Below, in pieces: positions 17,134-26,263 of a stretch of 64,000 bases of DNA; position 1 is the first letter of the stretch, and every line of letters begins with the position of its first letter. A model generated the notes under the pieces. It was not told the DNA's origin. It was given only the letters and a program-made list of their open reading frames with translations, and did not search any database. The translations under genes and the position numbers were made by a program. The DNA lies in contig NZ_AJLE01000009.1 in NCBI RefSeq assembly GCF_000296775.1, positions 57,567-121,566 on the forward strand. The letters are read 5' to 3'. Source of the DNA: Sulfurovum sp. AR. Lineage in GTDB: Bacteria; Campylobacterota; Campylobacteria; Campylobacterales; Sulfurovaceae.

Positions 17134-17485
17134 AAAAGAATTTTTGAAAAAAAATAAATTGGAGCTAACAGTATCTGTAATGATGTTCTTTTTAGTATGT
17201 TTTCTAATGCTTATTCAACAAACTGCCATTGTCATTTTCATACTATTTGTATTGAGCTTTTTTATGTTACTTAATTCCATGAATAGATATAAAAAATTTA
17301 GCATACTTAGCCGTAATGAAAAAGAAAGATATAAAATTATTTCTCAAAAACCCAAACAAGAACGAAGTGAAGAGGAGGAAAATTTCTATCTACAGACACA
17401 AGAATCATTTTTTAGTTTATTCGCGGCAAAATATAGTTTTATTTTTGCTGTTTTATTACTAATACTTTATAAACTCTTTAAATGA
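17126..17485 (+). CDS. Unknown 119-residue membrane protein
   Basis: Not recognised. Two adjacent hydrophobic helices occupy roughly residues 13-50, a charged middle segment (KKFSILSRNEKERYKI, then a Lys/Glu-rich stretch) follows, and a third hydrophobic helix ends the protein (about 95-117). It overlaps the FAD enzyme by 8 bases with a strong GAGGAGG site inside that gene, so it is very likely translated and co-transcribed. Base composition is more AT-rich than its neighbour. Function unknown. Confidence 0.6.
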   Translation: MFKKEFLKKNKLELTVSVMMFFLVCFLMLIQQTAIVIFILFVLSFFMLLNSMNRYKKFSILSRNEKERYKIISQKPKQERSEEEENFYLQTQESFFSLFAAKYSFIFAVLLLILYKLFK

Positions 17486-17618
17486 AGAAGGAAAACTTGA
17501 ATATAAAAAACATATATTCTGTGTTAAATTTGTTTGAAAGTTTCTAATGTGGTAAAGGAGCATACGAATCAGTATATATGACCCGCATGCTTTTTGAAGA
17601 TGGAACAAAAGGGAAAAA

Positions 17619-19436
17619 CTATTTTGCGTTCTTTTTGTCTCTTGCCATTCTCTTTCGGATATTCTCATCCAAATATTTCTTTCTGATTCTGATAGAGACA
17701 GGAGTAATTTCGATAAGTTCATCATCTTCTATCCATTCCATTGCGCTTTCAAGTGTAATAGGTCTTGGTGGTACAAGCTTGATGGCATCATCAGCACCCG
17801 AAGTTCTCATATTTGTAAGCTGCTTTCCTTTAAGTGGGTTCACATCCAAATCACCCGGTCTTGCAGATTCACCGATTACCATACCCGAGTATACTTTATC
17901 TTGCGGTTTAATGAACATCACACCACGTGCTTGAAGGTTAAAGATTGAGAAGGCTACGGCTTCACCGTTATCCATAGAAACCAATGCACCCGGTGTTCTA
18001 CTAACAACAGTTCCAGAATAAGGTCTGTACTCTAAGTAAGAGTGGTTCATGATACCTTCACCCTTAGTATCTGTCAAAAATTCATTTCTAAATCCGATCA
18101 ATCCACGTGCAGGGATCTCAAACTCAATCCTTACCGTACCATCTGGCATAGGTGTAAGTGAAGTCATTTCTGCTTTTCTTTTACCGAGTTTTTCGATGGC
18201 AACACCCTGAAATTCTTCAGGAACATCGACAACCAAGTGCTCAAATGGCTCCATTTTCACACCCTCTTCTTCTTTCACAACAACTTCCGGACGTGCAAGA
18301 AGGAATTCAAATCCTTCTCTTCTCATATTTTCAGCCAAAATACCGATCTGTAGTTCACCACGACCTGATACTTTGAATGATGCTTCACCTGTAGGCTCCA
18401 TACGCATAGCGATGTTTGTTTCCATCTCTTTTTCAAGTCTTTCACGGATCTTGTTAGACGTAACATGTTTTCCTTCTGTACCTGCCAAAGGACCGTCATT
18501 GACAGACATAATAACTGAAAGTGTCGGCTCTTCCACATGCATAGGGTCGAGTGCTACCGGATTTACAGGATCACAGATAGAATCACCCACATCAATGTCA
18601 GCAAATCCTGCGATCGCTACGATATCACCTGCTTCAGCTTCTTGGATCTCAATACGATCAAGTCCTTTAAATCCGATAAGCTTAGAGACTCTAGATTTTG
18701 ATTTAGAACCATCTGCTTTAACAAGAAGATACTCATCACCTTTTTTCACTTTACCGTTGAAGATACGTGTAATACCGATACGTCCAACAAAGTTGTCTGA
18801 ATCAAGGGTAAATACCTGAGCCTGTGTATCATTGTCAGGTGATCCTTGCGGATATGGCACTTTATCTAAAATCGCTTCGAAAAGTGGTGTCATATCTTTG
18901 TTTTCATCTTCCATTTCCCATTTTGCATACCCATCTCTGGCTGCTGCATACAGTACAGGGAATTCAAGTTGCTCTTCATTGGCATCAAGTGCAACAAGAA
19001 GGTCAAACATTTCGTCAAGTACTCTTTCAGGGTCTGCTCCGTCTTTATCGATCTTGTTGATCACAACAACGGGAATAAGTCCAAGTTCAACCGCTTTTTT
19101 CAAAACGAATTTTGTTTGTGGCATTGCACCTTCTTGTGCATCCACAAGCATCAATACGCCATCTACCATCTTAAGTACACGCTCAACTTCACCACCAAAA
19201 TCGGCGTGACCCGGAGTATCAATAATGTTGATCTTATGATCCCCATACGTAATAGCCGTGTTTTTTGAAAGAATCGTAATTCCTCTTTCTTTTTCGATAT
19301 CATTAGAGTCCATTGCTCTTTCTTGCACCTCTTGGTGTGCAGCATAGGTTCCTGATTGTTGAAGTAATTGATCTACAAGTGTAGTTTTACCGTGGTCAAC
19401 GTGCGCAATAACCGCGATGTTTTTAATTTTTTGCAT
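17619..19436 (-). CDS. typA: Ribosome-binding GTPase TypA/BipA
   Basis: A 605-residue translational GTPase. G1 is [10 protein letters not shown]2 is in RGITILSK, G3 is DTPGHADF and G4 is [13 protein letters not shown]; domains II, III, V and the TypA-specific C-terminal domain follow ([22 protein letters not shown] is the hallmark of this last part). TypA assists 50S assembly and stress adaptation. Full family length. A TATAAT box on the minus strand (19489-19484) lies about 48 bases upstream of the start. Confidence 0.97.
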   Translation of the reverse strand: MQKIKNIAVIAHVDHGKTTLVDQLLQQSGTYAAHQEVQERAMDSNDIEKERGITILSKNTAITYGDHKINIIDTPGHADFGGEVERVLKMVDGVLMLVDAQEGAMPQTKFVLKKAVELGLIPVVVINKIDKDGADPERVLDEMFDLLVALDANEEQLEFPVLYAAARDGYAKWEMEDENKDMTPLFEAILDKVPYPQGSPDNDTQAQVFTLDSDNFVGRIGITRIFNGKVKKGDEYLLVKADGSKSKSRVSKLIGFKGLDRIEIQEAEAGDIVAIAGFADIDVGDSICDPVNPVALDPMHVEEPTLSVIMSVNDGPLAGTEGKHVTSNKIRERLEKEMETNIAMRMEPTGEASFKVSGRGELQIGILAENMRREGFEFLLARPEVVVKEEEGVKMEPFEHLVVDVPEEFQGVAIEKLGKRKAEMTSLTPMPDGTVRIEFEIPARGLIGFRNEFLTDTKGEGIMNHSYLEYRPYSGTVVSRTPGALVSMDNGEAVAFSIFNLQARGVMFIKPQDKVYSGMVIGESARPGDLDVNPLKGKQLTNMRTSGADDAIKLVPPRPITLESAMEWIEDDELIEITPVSIRIRKKYLDENIRKRMARDKKNAK

Positions 19437-19483
19437 AAAATATCCTAAAATAAGGCTTTGTGCCCTATGTGTAATTTTCGCGA

Positions 19484-19489
19484 ATTATA
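19484..19489 (-). promoter_or_regulatory. Probable -10 element of typA
   Basis: On the minus strand TTTTGGGTATAATTCGCG; the -10 and flanks closely resemble the plus-strand half of the secG/methyltransferase spacer (TTTGGGTATAATTTCGGCG at 61764-61782). Confidence 0.55.
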
Positions 19490-19580
19490 CCCAAAAATTG
19501 CTATATAAGAGATTTTAATATAAAAAATTATCTCATTTGACTCAATGTTCTGTTCTATCGCTATACAGATATCTGCTTTT

Positions 19581-20684
19581 CTACAGTGAAAATCCGTACA
19601 CTTCATGGTAGGTTTTCATCGCATAACGGTCTGTCATCGCTGCGATATAATCTGCAATAACCCGCTCTTTAATACGTACATCAAAAAGTTCTTTTTGATA
19701 GGGAGGAAGCAGATCTGTATCTTCTGTGAATGCCTTATAGAGTCCTTGTATACACTGTTTCCCTGCGTGCATTTTTCGTACAATTTTTTGGTGTTTATAG
19801 AGTTTCTGATGTAGCAGTTTTTTGAGTTTTTTAAGCTGTGTTCCTGTCTCTTTTGAAAATCCTACAGGTAACTCCTCTTGCGCATCGATGGTCACACAGA
19901 TCGGTGTCTCTTGCCGATATTGTTTTGCACCCTCCTTTGAAGTCTCTATAAAATCTTCTACCAGCAGTTTAATAAGTCCTGCTACAAATCGGTGTCTATA
20001 GAGTTTCTCTTCTCTTGAAACGCCCTCCTTTTGTACCACTTCATCCACTCTTAAACAAAGCGCATCTTTTAACAGGTCATCAAACGAAATGAGCCCGTAT
20101 TTGATACCGTCATCTATGTCATGTGATGTGTAGGCTATCTCATCTGCATGGTCCACTACCATCGCTTCAAGAGAAGGGTGTTTCTCCAGATCAAAATGAG
20201 GATCCAACCCTTCCAAAAAAGGTTTTTTATAGGGATAGGAATGCTTAAGTACCCCTTCCAGCGTGGCAAATGTAAGATTAAGTCCGTCAAACTCTTTGTA
20301 ACGTTTTTCCAGTTTGGTCAAAACCCTGAATGACTGAAAATTGTGTTCAAAGCCTAATGGCCTGCCATCTGCCTTTAAAAGTTTATCTAACTCGTCTCCG
20401 CCCACATGCCCGAACGGCGTATGTCCCAGATCATGTGAAAGTGCGATCACTTCTGCAAGAGTCTCATTAAGGTCTAGCATACGTGAAAGTGTTCTAGCTA
20501 TCTGGCTTACCTCAAGTGAATGAGTCAAGCGTGTGCGAAAGTAGTCACCTTCATGATTTAAAAAAACCTGTGTTTTATACTCTAAACGTCTGAAAGAACT
20601 ACAATGCAGTACTCTATCCCTGTCTCTTGCAAAAGGGTCTCTAAAATCTTTTTCGAAACTAAAAAATCGTTCATCGGGTCTCAC
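19581..20684 (-). CDS. dgt: Deoxyguanosinetriphosphate triphosphohydrolase-like protein (dGTPase)
   Basis: A 367-residue HD-domain hydrolase of the dGTPase family, releasing tripolyphosphate from dNTPs. Metal-binding residues are visible in YFRTRLTHSLEVSQIAR (first His), VIALSHDLGHTPFGHVG (HD), and VVDHADEIAYTSHDIDDG (Asp). It starts with GTG at 20684, with AAGGA 7 bases upstream, giving RPDERFFSFEKDFRDPFARD. Shorter than E. coli Dgt (505) but normal for the second dGTPase-like subfamily. It is divergent from thyX, so two dNTP-pool enzymes share this intergenic region. Confidence 0.92.
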   Translation of the reverse strand: MRPDERFFSFEKDFRDPFARDRDRVLHCSSFRRLEYKTQVFLNHEGDYFRTRLTHSLEVSQIARTLSRMLDLNETLAEVIALSHDLGHTPFGHVGGDELDKLLKADGRPLGFEHNFQSFRVLTKLEKRYKEFDGLNLTFATLEGVLKHSYPYKKPFLEGLDPHFDLEKHPSLEAMVVDHADEIAYTSHDIDDGIKYGLISFDDLLKDALCLRVDEVVQKEGVSREEKLYRHRFVAGLIKLLVEDFIETSKEGAKQYRQETPICVTIDAQEELPVGFSKETGTQLKKLKKLLHQKLYKHQKIVRKMHAGKQCIQGLYKAFTEDTDLLPPYQKELFDVRIKERVIADYIAAMTDRYAMKTYHEVYGFSL

Positions 20685-20719
20685 AGTCTAATCCTTATAT
20701 AGCTCTAAATTTATAGTGA

Positions 20720-20725
20720 TATAAT
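20720..20725 (+). promoter_or_regulatory. Probable -10 element of thyX
   Basis: TATAAT in GTGATATAATTG, 29 bases before the thyX ATG, between divergent dgt and thyX. Confidence 0.45.
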
Positions 20726-20754
20726 TGTATCTAAATATATGATGGAGTCTCCCC

Positions 20755-21594
20755 ATGGAAACAATGGAAATGTATCACATAGCGTATGAAAAACCTAAAG
20801 TTACGCTTTTACAACAATCTGGCCTTGGTGTTGCAGAGATCGCAGCAAGAACATGTTATGACAGTTTCGAAAACAGTGAAAATGCATGTGTAAAAAATGC
20901 AATGGATCATTTGGATACGAATGCCATCAATAACATCGATGATTCAGATCTTCTTTCAAGTCTTGCATGGGTACATCACCATCACTCCATCATCGAACAT
21001 GCGACTTTGAGTTATTTGATACAGGGAACTTCACGAGGTGTGCTGCAGGAGCATGCAAGACACAGACTCCAGGCCATTTCTGTAAGAAGTACACGCTACA
21101 CCATGTCAAGCGTTATCAATGCTTTTGTAGCTTCACTTGAGGCAGAGGACGGTTTTGAATTCTTTTTTGAAACACTTCTCACGTTAAACCTTTTCGTCAT
21201 AACAGACAAAGAGTATCTGCACATCGAGATCAGAGCGATCCATGACAAATTACATTTTCAATATCAAAGAGACAGTGATTTCATACACACAGCCGTAGCA
21301 AAATCTTCTATACCTTTTATAGAAGAGAACAGAGGCAATGCAGCAGCACTTTTTAAAGCATTGGAAAACGGAAAGAAAAAAAGAAATGTGGGAGATGGCT
21401 TTAAACATATTGTCTCAGATAACTGGAAAGTGGACATGGTGGTCACATTTAATATCAGAAGTCTCAAAAACTATTTTGACCTCAGGGATTCTGGTGCAGC
21501 ATGGTTCCAGATACAATGGCTGGCTGAGGCGATGAAAGCAGTCACCCCTGTAAAATATCTAAAACTCATCGATAAAAACTATAAAGATAAATAA
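20755..21594 (+). CDS. thyX: Flavin-dependent thymidylate synthase ThyX
   Basis: A 279-residue enzyme making dTMP from dUMP with FAD, NADPH and methylene-THF. The ThyX signature RHRX7S is present as RHRLQAISVRS near residue 101, followed by TRY. SIIEHATLSYLIQGTSRG before it and the C-terminal FNIRSLKNYFDLRDSGAAWFQIQ are family motifs. Helicobacter and Campylobacter also use ThyX rather than ThyA. GGAG sits 7 bases before the start. Full length; no thyA or folA nearby. Confidence 0.95.
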   Translation: METMEMYHIAYEKPKVTLLQQSGLGVAEIAARTCYDSFENSENACVKNAMDHLDTNAINNIDDSDLLSSLAWVHHHHSIIEHATLSYLIQGTSRGVLQEHARHRLQAISVRSTRYTMSSVINAFVASLEAEDGFEFFFETLLTLNLFVITDKEYLHIEIRAIHDKLHFQYQRDSDFIHTAVAKSSIPFIEENRGNAAALFKALENGKKKRNVGDGFKHIVSDNWKVDMVVTFNIRSLKNYFDLRDSGAAWFQIQWLAEAMKAVTPVKYLKLIDKNYKDK

Positions 21595-21629
21595 TATAAA
21601 GATTGTCTAGAAATATATTTACAAATTAA

Positions 21630-21659
21630 TTGACATTTAATATAATATTATAATATAAT
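21630..21659 (+). promoter_or_regulatory. Sigma-70 promoter of the outer-membrane barrel gene
   Basis: TTGACA (21630-21635) and TATAAT (21654-21659) are spaced 18 bases, in a very AT-rich stretch, 40 bases before the ATG at 21699. Confidence 0.6.
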
Positions 21660-21660
21660 A

Positions 21661-21676
21661 AATTCTAATGAGAATT
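21661..21676. promoter_or_regulatory. Inverted repeat at the transcription start of the barrel gene
   Basis: AATTCTAATGAGAATT is a perfect 6-bp inverted repeat with a 4-bp centre placed where transcription should begin, so it is a candidate operator or 5' hairpin. No regulator can be named; a Fur-type repressor is conceivable. Confidence 0.35.
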
Positions 21677-21698
21677 ACAAAGATACAAGGAGTGTAAA

Positions 21699-22250
21699 AT
21701 GAAAAAATTCAATCTTTCATTAGTAGCGTTGTTGGCAATGAGTACACTCGCAACGGCGGGTGGAGATATCGCACCGGTTGAGCCTGTAGTAGAGACTCCA
21801 GTGATAGAAGAATCTACAGGTTCATTTTATGCAGGTTTAGGTTATTCCTATATGAACTTGGATCCTGATAATAGTGCTGAAGCAAATGGTGACGCAGTAC
21901 TTTTACTGGCAGGGTACAACTTTAACCAATATATTGGTGTGGAAGGTAGATATAGCGGACTTACCGATTGTCTTGAGAATACAGCCATCTATCTTAAACC
22001 TATGTATCCAATGGGTGGTATTACACTTTACGGATTACTTGGATATGGGCAGGTAGATTATGATGGCGGGCAAAACTTGTCTGAATCAGGTTTTCAGTGG
22101 GGTCTAGGTGCCAGCTATGAAGTGGTTGAGAATATAGGTATATTCGTAGACTACACAAACCTCTATGATGATACAGGATTCGATGGTGCATTACCAAACC
22201 AAGATGTTCTAGCTGATTCTATCAATATAGGATTTACCTATAAATTCTAA
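21699..22250 (+). CDS. Outer-membrane beta-barrel protein (OmpA/porin-like fold)
   Basis: A 183-residue protein with a Sec signal peptide (cleavage likely after LATA, residue 21), a short linker rich in Pro, Glu and Val, and an eight-strand barrel pattern: FYAGLGYSYMNLD, AVLLLAGYNFNQYIGVEGRYSG, LYGLLGYGQVDY and a final strand ending in aromatic KF as for outer-membrane insertion. Similar to the OMP_b-brl group. Strong promoter features (consensus -35 and -10, palindrome at +1) suggest high or controlled expression. Ligand or role unknown. Confidence 0.82.
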   Translation: MKKFNLSLVALLAMSTLATAGGDIAPVEPVVETPVIEESTGSFYAGLGYSYMNLDPDNSAEANGDAVLLLAGYNFNQYIGVEGRYSGLTDCLENTAIYLKPMYPMGGITLYGLLGYGQVDYDGGQNLSESGFQWGLGASYEVVENIGIFVDYTNLYDDTGFDGALPNQDVLADSINIGFTYKF

Positions 22251-22256
22251 AATAAT

Positions 22257-22278
22257 GCTAAGCCTTAAGGGGCTTAGC
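22257..22278 (+). terminator. Likely terminator after the barrel gene
   Basis: GCTAAGCC and GGCTTAGC form a perfect 8-bp stem with a 6-base loop, 6 bases after the stop. The tail (CACATAAAAATA) is not U-rich, so termination could be weak. Confidence 0.5.
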
Positions 22279-22359
22279 CACATAAAAATATTCACTCCAT
22301 TTACCCTTTCTTGCTACAATTGAACTTACACTAAATTTCACTATAATACGTTTTCATAA

Positions 22360-24099
22360 ATGACTTTATACTTTAAATTTTGGAGCACTTTTTTGCGTTT
22401 TTTAACACTACTGATATTTTTACTATTTACACTCAATCCTCTTCATGGGGAGATACTTTCCATGGAGAACATCACTACACATATTCAAAAAGGTATTCAA
22501 ACACGTATCACTGGTCAAAACAGACCTATCATTCAAGAGATTTATGCCCAAACTGGCAATAAGCCTTTATGGATAGGAAATAAAAACAGAATAAAAACAA
22601 GTCACCTGATACAAGCACTCAATGACCCTCTTTTTAACTATAAAAATAAATCGTTTGATCAAAGATCCATCAAACATCTCTTTTATCAGCTTGACAATGG
22701 AGAGATCAGCCAGGTAAAACAAGCCTCTGCCTATGCAAAACTTGACCTTGTATTGACCAGCTCATTCGTACGTTTAGTAAGATTTATCGTTCAGGGTGAT
22801 GTAGACTGGAACCTTGTACAGAAAAAACTGAACACCCTTGAACAAAGTGATGATATTACTGCTAGATGGGAAATGGAACCTAAAGCATTTCCAGATCTTA
22901 ACGGACTGATCTCTGCTATAGAGAATGACACTATCTATGAGTATCTAACTTTTCTTCTTCCTATGGAAAAACGATACAGAAAACTTGTCAAACTTCTTAA
23001 TGATTATCGTGTGATGGATAAATTTCCAAAGATAAAATATAGTAATGAAACGTTGAAACTGGGTGATAGTTCCAGTCGTGTCGAAGAGATAAAGAGACGA
23101 TTGCAGATCACTGGTGATTATCCTAAAAATGCACCTATTGACAGTAAATTTGATGAAACACTTAAAAGAGCAGTCATGACCTACCAAAAGCGTTACCTGA
23201 TTAAAGTAACAGGCATGGTGGACAGAACAACGACCTACTATCTTAATCTTCCTGCAAAAAGTAATATACAGGCCATCATTACAAATCTGGATAAAACAAA
23301 ACTCTATCCAAAACAATTTGAAGATGAACATATTGAAGTGAATATACCCGATTTTAATCTTCGGTATTATAAAGATCAAAAGAAGGTCATGAAAAAAGGT
23401 ATTGTCGTAGGACGTATAGACAGACCGACACCGCTTTTCTCCAATGCCATAAGCTATATGGTACTCAATCCGACATGGACCATACCTGATAATCTTATCA
23501 AAAGAGATCTGATCCCTGTACTGAGAGATAACCCTATGTATCTCGAAGAGAATAATATGCATGTATTTCAAGGTAATAAAGAGATAAATATCACCCAAGA
23601 GATGCTGGATCCCTATGAAAAGAGTGAAAAACCTGTGCCTTACCGTATTGTGCAGTTTCCAGGTGAAACAAATGCACTTGGACGCGTAAAATTCATGTTC
23701 CCGAATAAATATGCCGTCTATCTGCATGATACAGACAATAAATCATTGCTCTCCCGTCGTTATAAGATCTATAGTTCCGGTTGTATGCGTGTAGAAAAAC
23801 CTTTTGATCTTGTAGATATGCTGCTTGAACATACATGGAAAAACTATTCTCAAAACAAAATTGATGAAATACTCGCAAGTAATGAGCCTACAACTATCTA
23901 TCTGAAAAAACAGATCCCTGTGCATATCCTATACTTTACTGTCTACGAAGAGAATGGATTGGCCTATTTCAAAAATGATATCTATTTGTATGATAAGATC
24001 ATTGAAGAGTCCGTAGAAGGAAACAAAAAGTCTACATTTACCATACCTGAAAAACGTATGATATCTGTAAAGAAAAATGCACAACCGCTTTCTAACTAG
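22360..24099 (+). CDS. YcbB-type L,D-transpeptidase
   Basis: A 579-residue periplasmic cell-wall enzyme. A hydrophobic N-terminal anchor ([17 protein letters not shown]) is followed by a scaffold domain, a peptidoglycan-binding domain (about 225-300, [15 protein letters not shown]), and the YkuD catalytic domain (about 320-490). The active site reads YLHDTD...[14 protein letters not shown], with the nucleophile Cys in the SSGC(M/V)RV form diagnostic of YcbB/LdtD. It would form 3-3 crosslinks. A TTG at 22393 with GGAG 7 bases upstream gives a cleaner signal peptide and may be the true start. Its 3' end overlaps ruvC by 8 bases. Confidence 0.9.
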   Translation: MTLYFKFWSTFLRFLTLLIFLLFTLNPLHGEILSMENITTHIQKGIQTRITGQNRPIIQEIYAQTGNKPLWIGNKNRIKTSHLIQALNDPLFNYKNKSFDQRSIKHLFYQLDNGEISQVKQASAYAKLDLVLTSSFVRLVRFIVQGDVDWNLVQKKLNTLEQSDDITARWEMEPKAFPDLNGLISAIENDTIYEYLTFLLPMEKRYRKLVKLLNDYRVMDKFPKIKYSNETLKLGDSSSRVEEIKRRLQITGDYPKNAPIDSKFDETLKRAVMTYQKRYLIKVTGMVDRTTTYYLNLPAKSNIQAIITNLDKTKLYPKQFEDEHIEVNIPDFNLRYYKDQKKVMKKGIVVGRIDRPTPLFSNAISYMVLNPTWTIPDNLIKRDLIPVLRDNPMYLEENNMHVFQGNKEINITQEMLDPYEKSEKPVPYRIVQFPGETNALGRVKFMFPNKYAVYLHDTDNKSLLSRRYKIYSSGCMRVEKPFDLVDMLLEHTWKNYSQNKIDEILASNEPTTIYLKKQIPVHILYFTVYEENGLAYFKNDIYLYDKIIEESVEGNKKSTFTIPEKRMISVKKNAQPLSN

Positions 24100-24577
24100 A
24101 TTTTTTTCGTAGTTTTACCCTTTGCAGATGTGTCAATGCAATAGCCATTGCATCTGTAATATCCAAGGGTTTGATCTCCTTTTTAATGCCAAAAAGTCTT
24201 TTTACCATAAAAGCGACTTGTTCTTTATCAGCTTTTCCATTTCCAGTGACTGCTTTTTTGACCTGTAATGGCGTATATTCATAGAAATAACCTATCTCCT
24301 GGAGTATTTTTAATGAAAGTGCTCCCCTGAATTGTGCAAGCTTTAAAACAGACTTGGGATTATAGGCAAAAAAGATATCTTCTATGGCCACTTCATCTAC
24401 TTTATGTGCCTTTAAAATGACGTCAATGCCTTCTACAAGCTCAATGATCTGCTCTTGTAACTCTTTTGCTTTGATTTTAAGTAAACCTGCTTCAACCAGT
24501 GAAAACTTTTTTCCATCCCAAAATATGATACAGTACCCTAAATTACGGCTTCCGGGGTCTATTCCTAAAATATTCAT
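24092..24577 (-). CDS. ruvC: Holliday junction resolvase RuvC
   Basis: A 161-residue endonuclease cleaving Holliday junctions with RuvAB. The first catalytic Asp is in [15 protein letters not shown] (Asp7); [22 protein letters not shown] contains the catalytic Glu, and [12 protein letters not shown] the C-terminal Asp pair. Full length. It is divergent from dnaA across the upstream origin half, and its start codon overlaps a DnaA-box-like 9-mer (24574-24582). ruvC next to dnaA is characteristic of Campylobacterota origins. Confidence 0.95.
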   Translation of the reverse strand: MNILGIDPGSRNLGYCIIFWDGKKFSLVEAGLLKIKAKELQEQIIELVEGIDVILKAHKVDEVAIEDIFFAYNPKSVLKLAQFRGALSLKILQEIGYFYEYTPLQVKKAVTGNGKADKEQVAFMVKRLFGIKKEIKPLDITDAMAIALTHLQRVKLRKKSS

Positions 24578-24714
24578 TCACACCTTTGTTCACATAGTGA
24601 ATAAAATTATTCAACTCTGTTTAATGACGCTATTTTAGCTTAAGTTGGCTAAAATATCATAAGTTATTCACATACAGAATTTTAACGCTTGAAAACTGTG
24701 AAAATCTATTCACA
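24574..24714. other. Upstream half of oriC: DnaA-box cluster between ruvC and dnaA
   Basis: Matches to TTATTCACA: perfect at 24664-24672; one mismatch at 24574-24582, 24586-24594, 24596-24604 (minus) and 24706-24714; a weaker minus-strand box at 24697-24705 (ATTTTCACA on that strand). Six boxes within 141 bases, AT-rich, next to dnaA. Campylobacterota origins are known to use this box and the ruvC-dnaA spacer. Confidence 0.8.
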
Positions 24715-24742
24715 CATTTAAAAATATTAAAGGCATGAACGG

Positions 24743-26077
24743 ATGAATATAGGACAAAAAGTACTTTTTGAACTGAAAAAAGAGATCACTGAAGTAGAAT
24801 ATGAACGATATATTAAAAACCTTACTTATGATACCAAACGTTCCCGAAGTAATATTGCCTATTTTAATGCGCCTAATATGATCATTGCAAAATGGATCAA
24901 AAGTAAATATACTGATAAGCTCATGCATCTTTTTGAACTGCAGAACGAAGTCAAACCGGAAATAGAGATCACCGTAGGCAAACAAAAAGACCAACGTTCA
25001 ACACCAGTTACAAAACATACAAGTGAAAAAAGTCATTCGAAAAGTACCTATCTCAATCCCTCTTTGACCTTCGAAAGTTTTATTGTAGGGGACTCTAACC
25101 AATTTGCCTATACCACAGCAAAATCCGTAGCAGAAAAACCTGGTAAACTTTATAACCCTCTTTTTCTTTATGGTGGTGTAGGACTGGGGAAGACACATCT
25201 TCTTCAAGCCATAGGTAATTATCACATAGATCTGGGAAAAACTGTTATCTATACAACATTAGAACAATTCATGAACTCTTTCACTTCACATCTACGTTCC
25301 CAGACCATGGATAGATTTAGAGAAAAGTTTAGAGAGTGTGATCTACTTTTGATAGATGATATACAATTTCTAAGTAGAAAAGAACAGACACAAGAAGAAT
25401 TTTTTCACACGTTTAATGAACTCTATAACAATAATAAACAAATTGTCATTACTTCAGACAGACAACCCAATAAGATCGCCGGACTTGTAGATAGATTAAG
25501 AACCCGTTTTGAAATGGGACTCCTTGCAGATATACAACCACCTGGACTGGAGACTAAAATTGCCATCATACAAAAAAAATGTGAACTTGACGGTATTTCA
25601 CTGGATAATGAAATCGTCAATTACATCGCTACGCACATGGGTGACAATATACGTGAAATCGAAGGAACCATCATCAAACTGAACGCATTGTCTTCCATGC
25701 TTAACCAGGAGATCACACTTGATTTTGCACAAAATGCCATCAAAGACCAGCTTAAAGAGAAAAAAGAGAACATTACGATAGATGAAATTGTAAAAATTAT
25801 TTCAAAAGAACTCAATATCAAACCTTCAGATATGAAATCTAAAAAACGTACAAAAAATGTGGTAAATGCAAGAAGAATTGCGATCTATTTAGCTAGAAAC
25901 CTGACCCCTAATTCTATGCCTCAAATAGCCGTATATTTTGGTATGAAGGACCATACAGCCATTTCACATGCAATGAAAAAAATCAATGAACTTATAGAGA
26001 GTGATGAAAATTTTAAAGTAATTTTAGAAGAACTCTCCAACAAAGTAAATACCCATACACAAAGTGATGACATATAA
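24743..26077 (+). CDS. dnaA: Chromosomal replication initiator DnaA
   Basis: A 444-residue initiator. Domain I covers about residues 1-80, a short polar linker follows, the AAA+ domain has Walker A GGVGLGKT (144-151) and Walker B LLIDDIQF, and domain IV ends with the DNA-binding helix-turn-helix PQIAVYFGMKDHTAISHAMKKI. The usual G-R-D-H-T signature is here MKDHTAI, fitting the slightly altered box preference (TTATTCACA) of this phylum. DnaA boxes flank the gene on both sides. Confidence 0.98.
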   Translation: MNIGQKVLFELKKEITEVEYERYIKNLTYDTKRSRSNIAYFNAPNMIIAKWIKSKYTDKLMHLFELQNEVKPEIEITVGKQKDQRSTPVTKHTSEKSHSKSTYLNPSLTFESFIVGDSNQFAYTTAKSVAEKPGKLYNPLFLYGGVGLGKTHLLQAIGNYHIDLGKTVIYTTLEQFMNSFTSHLRSQTMDRFREKFRECDLLLIDDIQFLSRKEQTQEEFFHTFNELYNNNKQIVITSDRQPNKIAGLVDRLRTRFEMGLLADIQPPGLETKIAIIQKKCELDGISLDNEIVNYIATHMGDNIREIEGTIIKLNALSSMLNQEITLDFAQNAIKDQLKEKKENITIDEIVKIISKELNIKPSDMKSKKRTKNVVNARRIAIYLARNLTPNSMPQIAVYFGMKDHTAISHAMKKINELIESDENFKVILEELSNKVNTHTQSDDI

Positions 26078-26127
26078 ACACTATTTCATCATAGAAAACT
26101 TGAATAAAAAAAAGATATAATTTTAAA

Positions 26128-26246
26128 AGTGAATAAATGTGAATGTTCAAAAAGAGTTAGACATTCAATTAAACAACGATCACGCCAGCGATTAAAGTAG
26201 TTTTTCACATATTCATGTCGTACTACTACTACCTACTAATTTTATT
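26128..26246. other. Downstream half of oriC: DnaA boxes, DnaA-trio and unwinding region before dnaN
   Basis: In the dnaA-dnaN spacer: a minus-strand TTATTCACT box (26128-26136) and ACATTCACA (26138-26146), then TTTTTCACA (26201-26209) and ATATTCATG (26209-26217), a short TGTCG spacer, and TACTACTACTAC CTACTA ATT repeats (26221-26240) running into an A+T tract. This box, GC spacer, then trio layout matches the basal unwinding element described in Bacillus subtilis (CTACTATTACTTC type), and marks the likely strand-opening site. Confidence 0.75.
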
Positions 26247-26263
26247 AAAAATAAGGAGAGTCA

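Noticed and set aside
22945..23727. A 260-codon open frame on the minus strand inside the L,D-transpeptidase gene
   Set aside because: Composition is Ile/Phe/Tyr/His-rich shadow coding; the plus-strand gene has intact catalytic motifs.
26221..26240. TAC/CTA repeat as a simple microsatellite
   Set aside because: Its position directly after two DnaA boxes and before dnaN fits a DnaA-trio far better than a random repeat.
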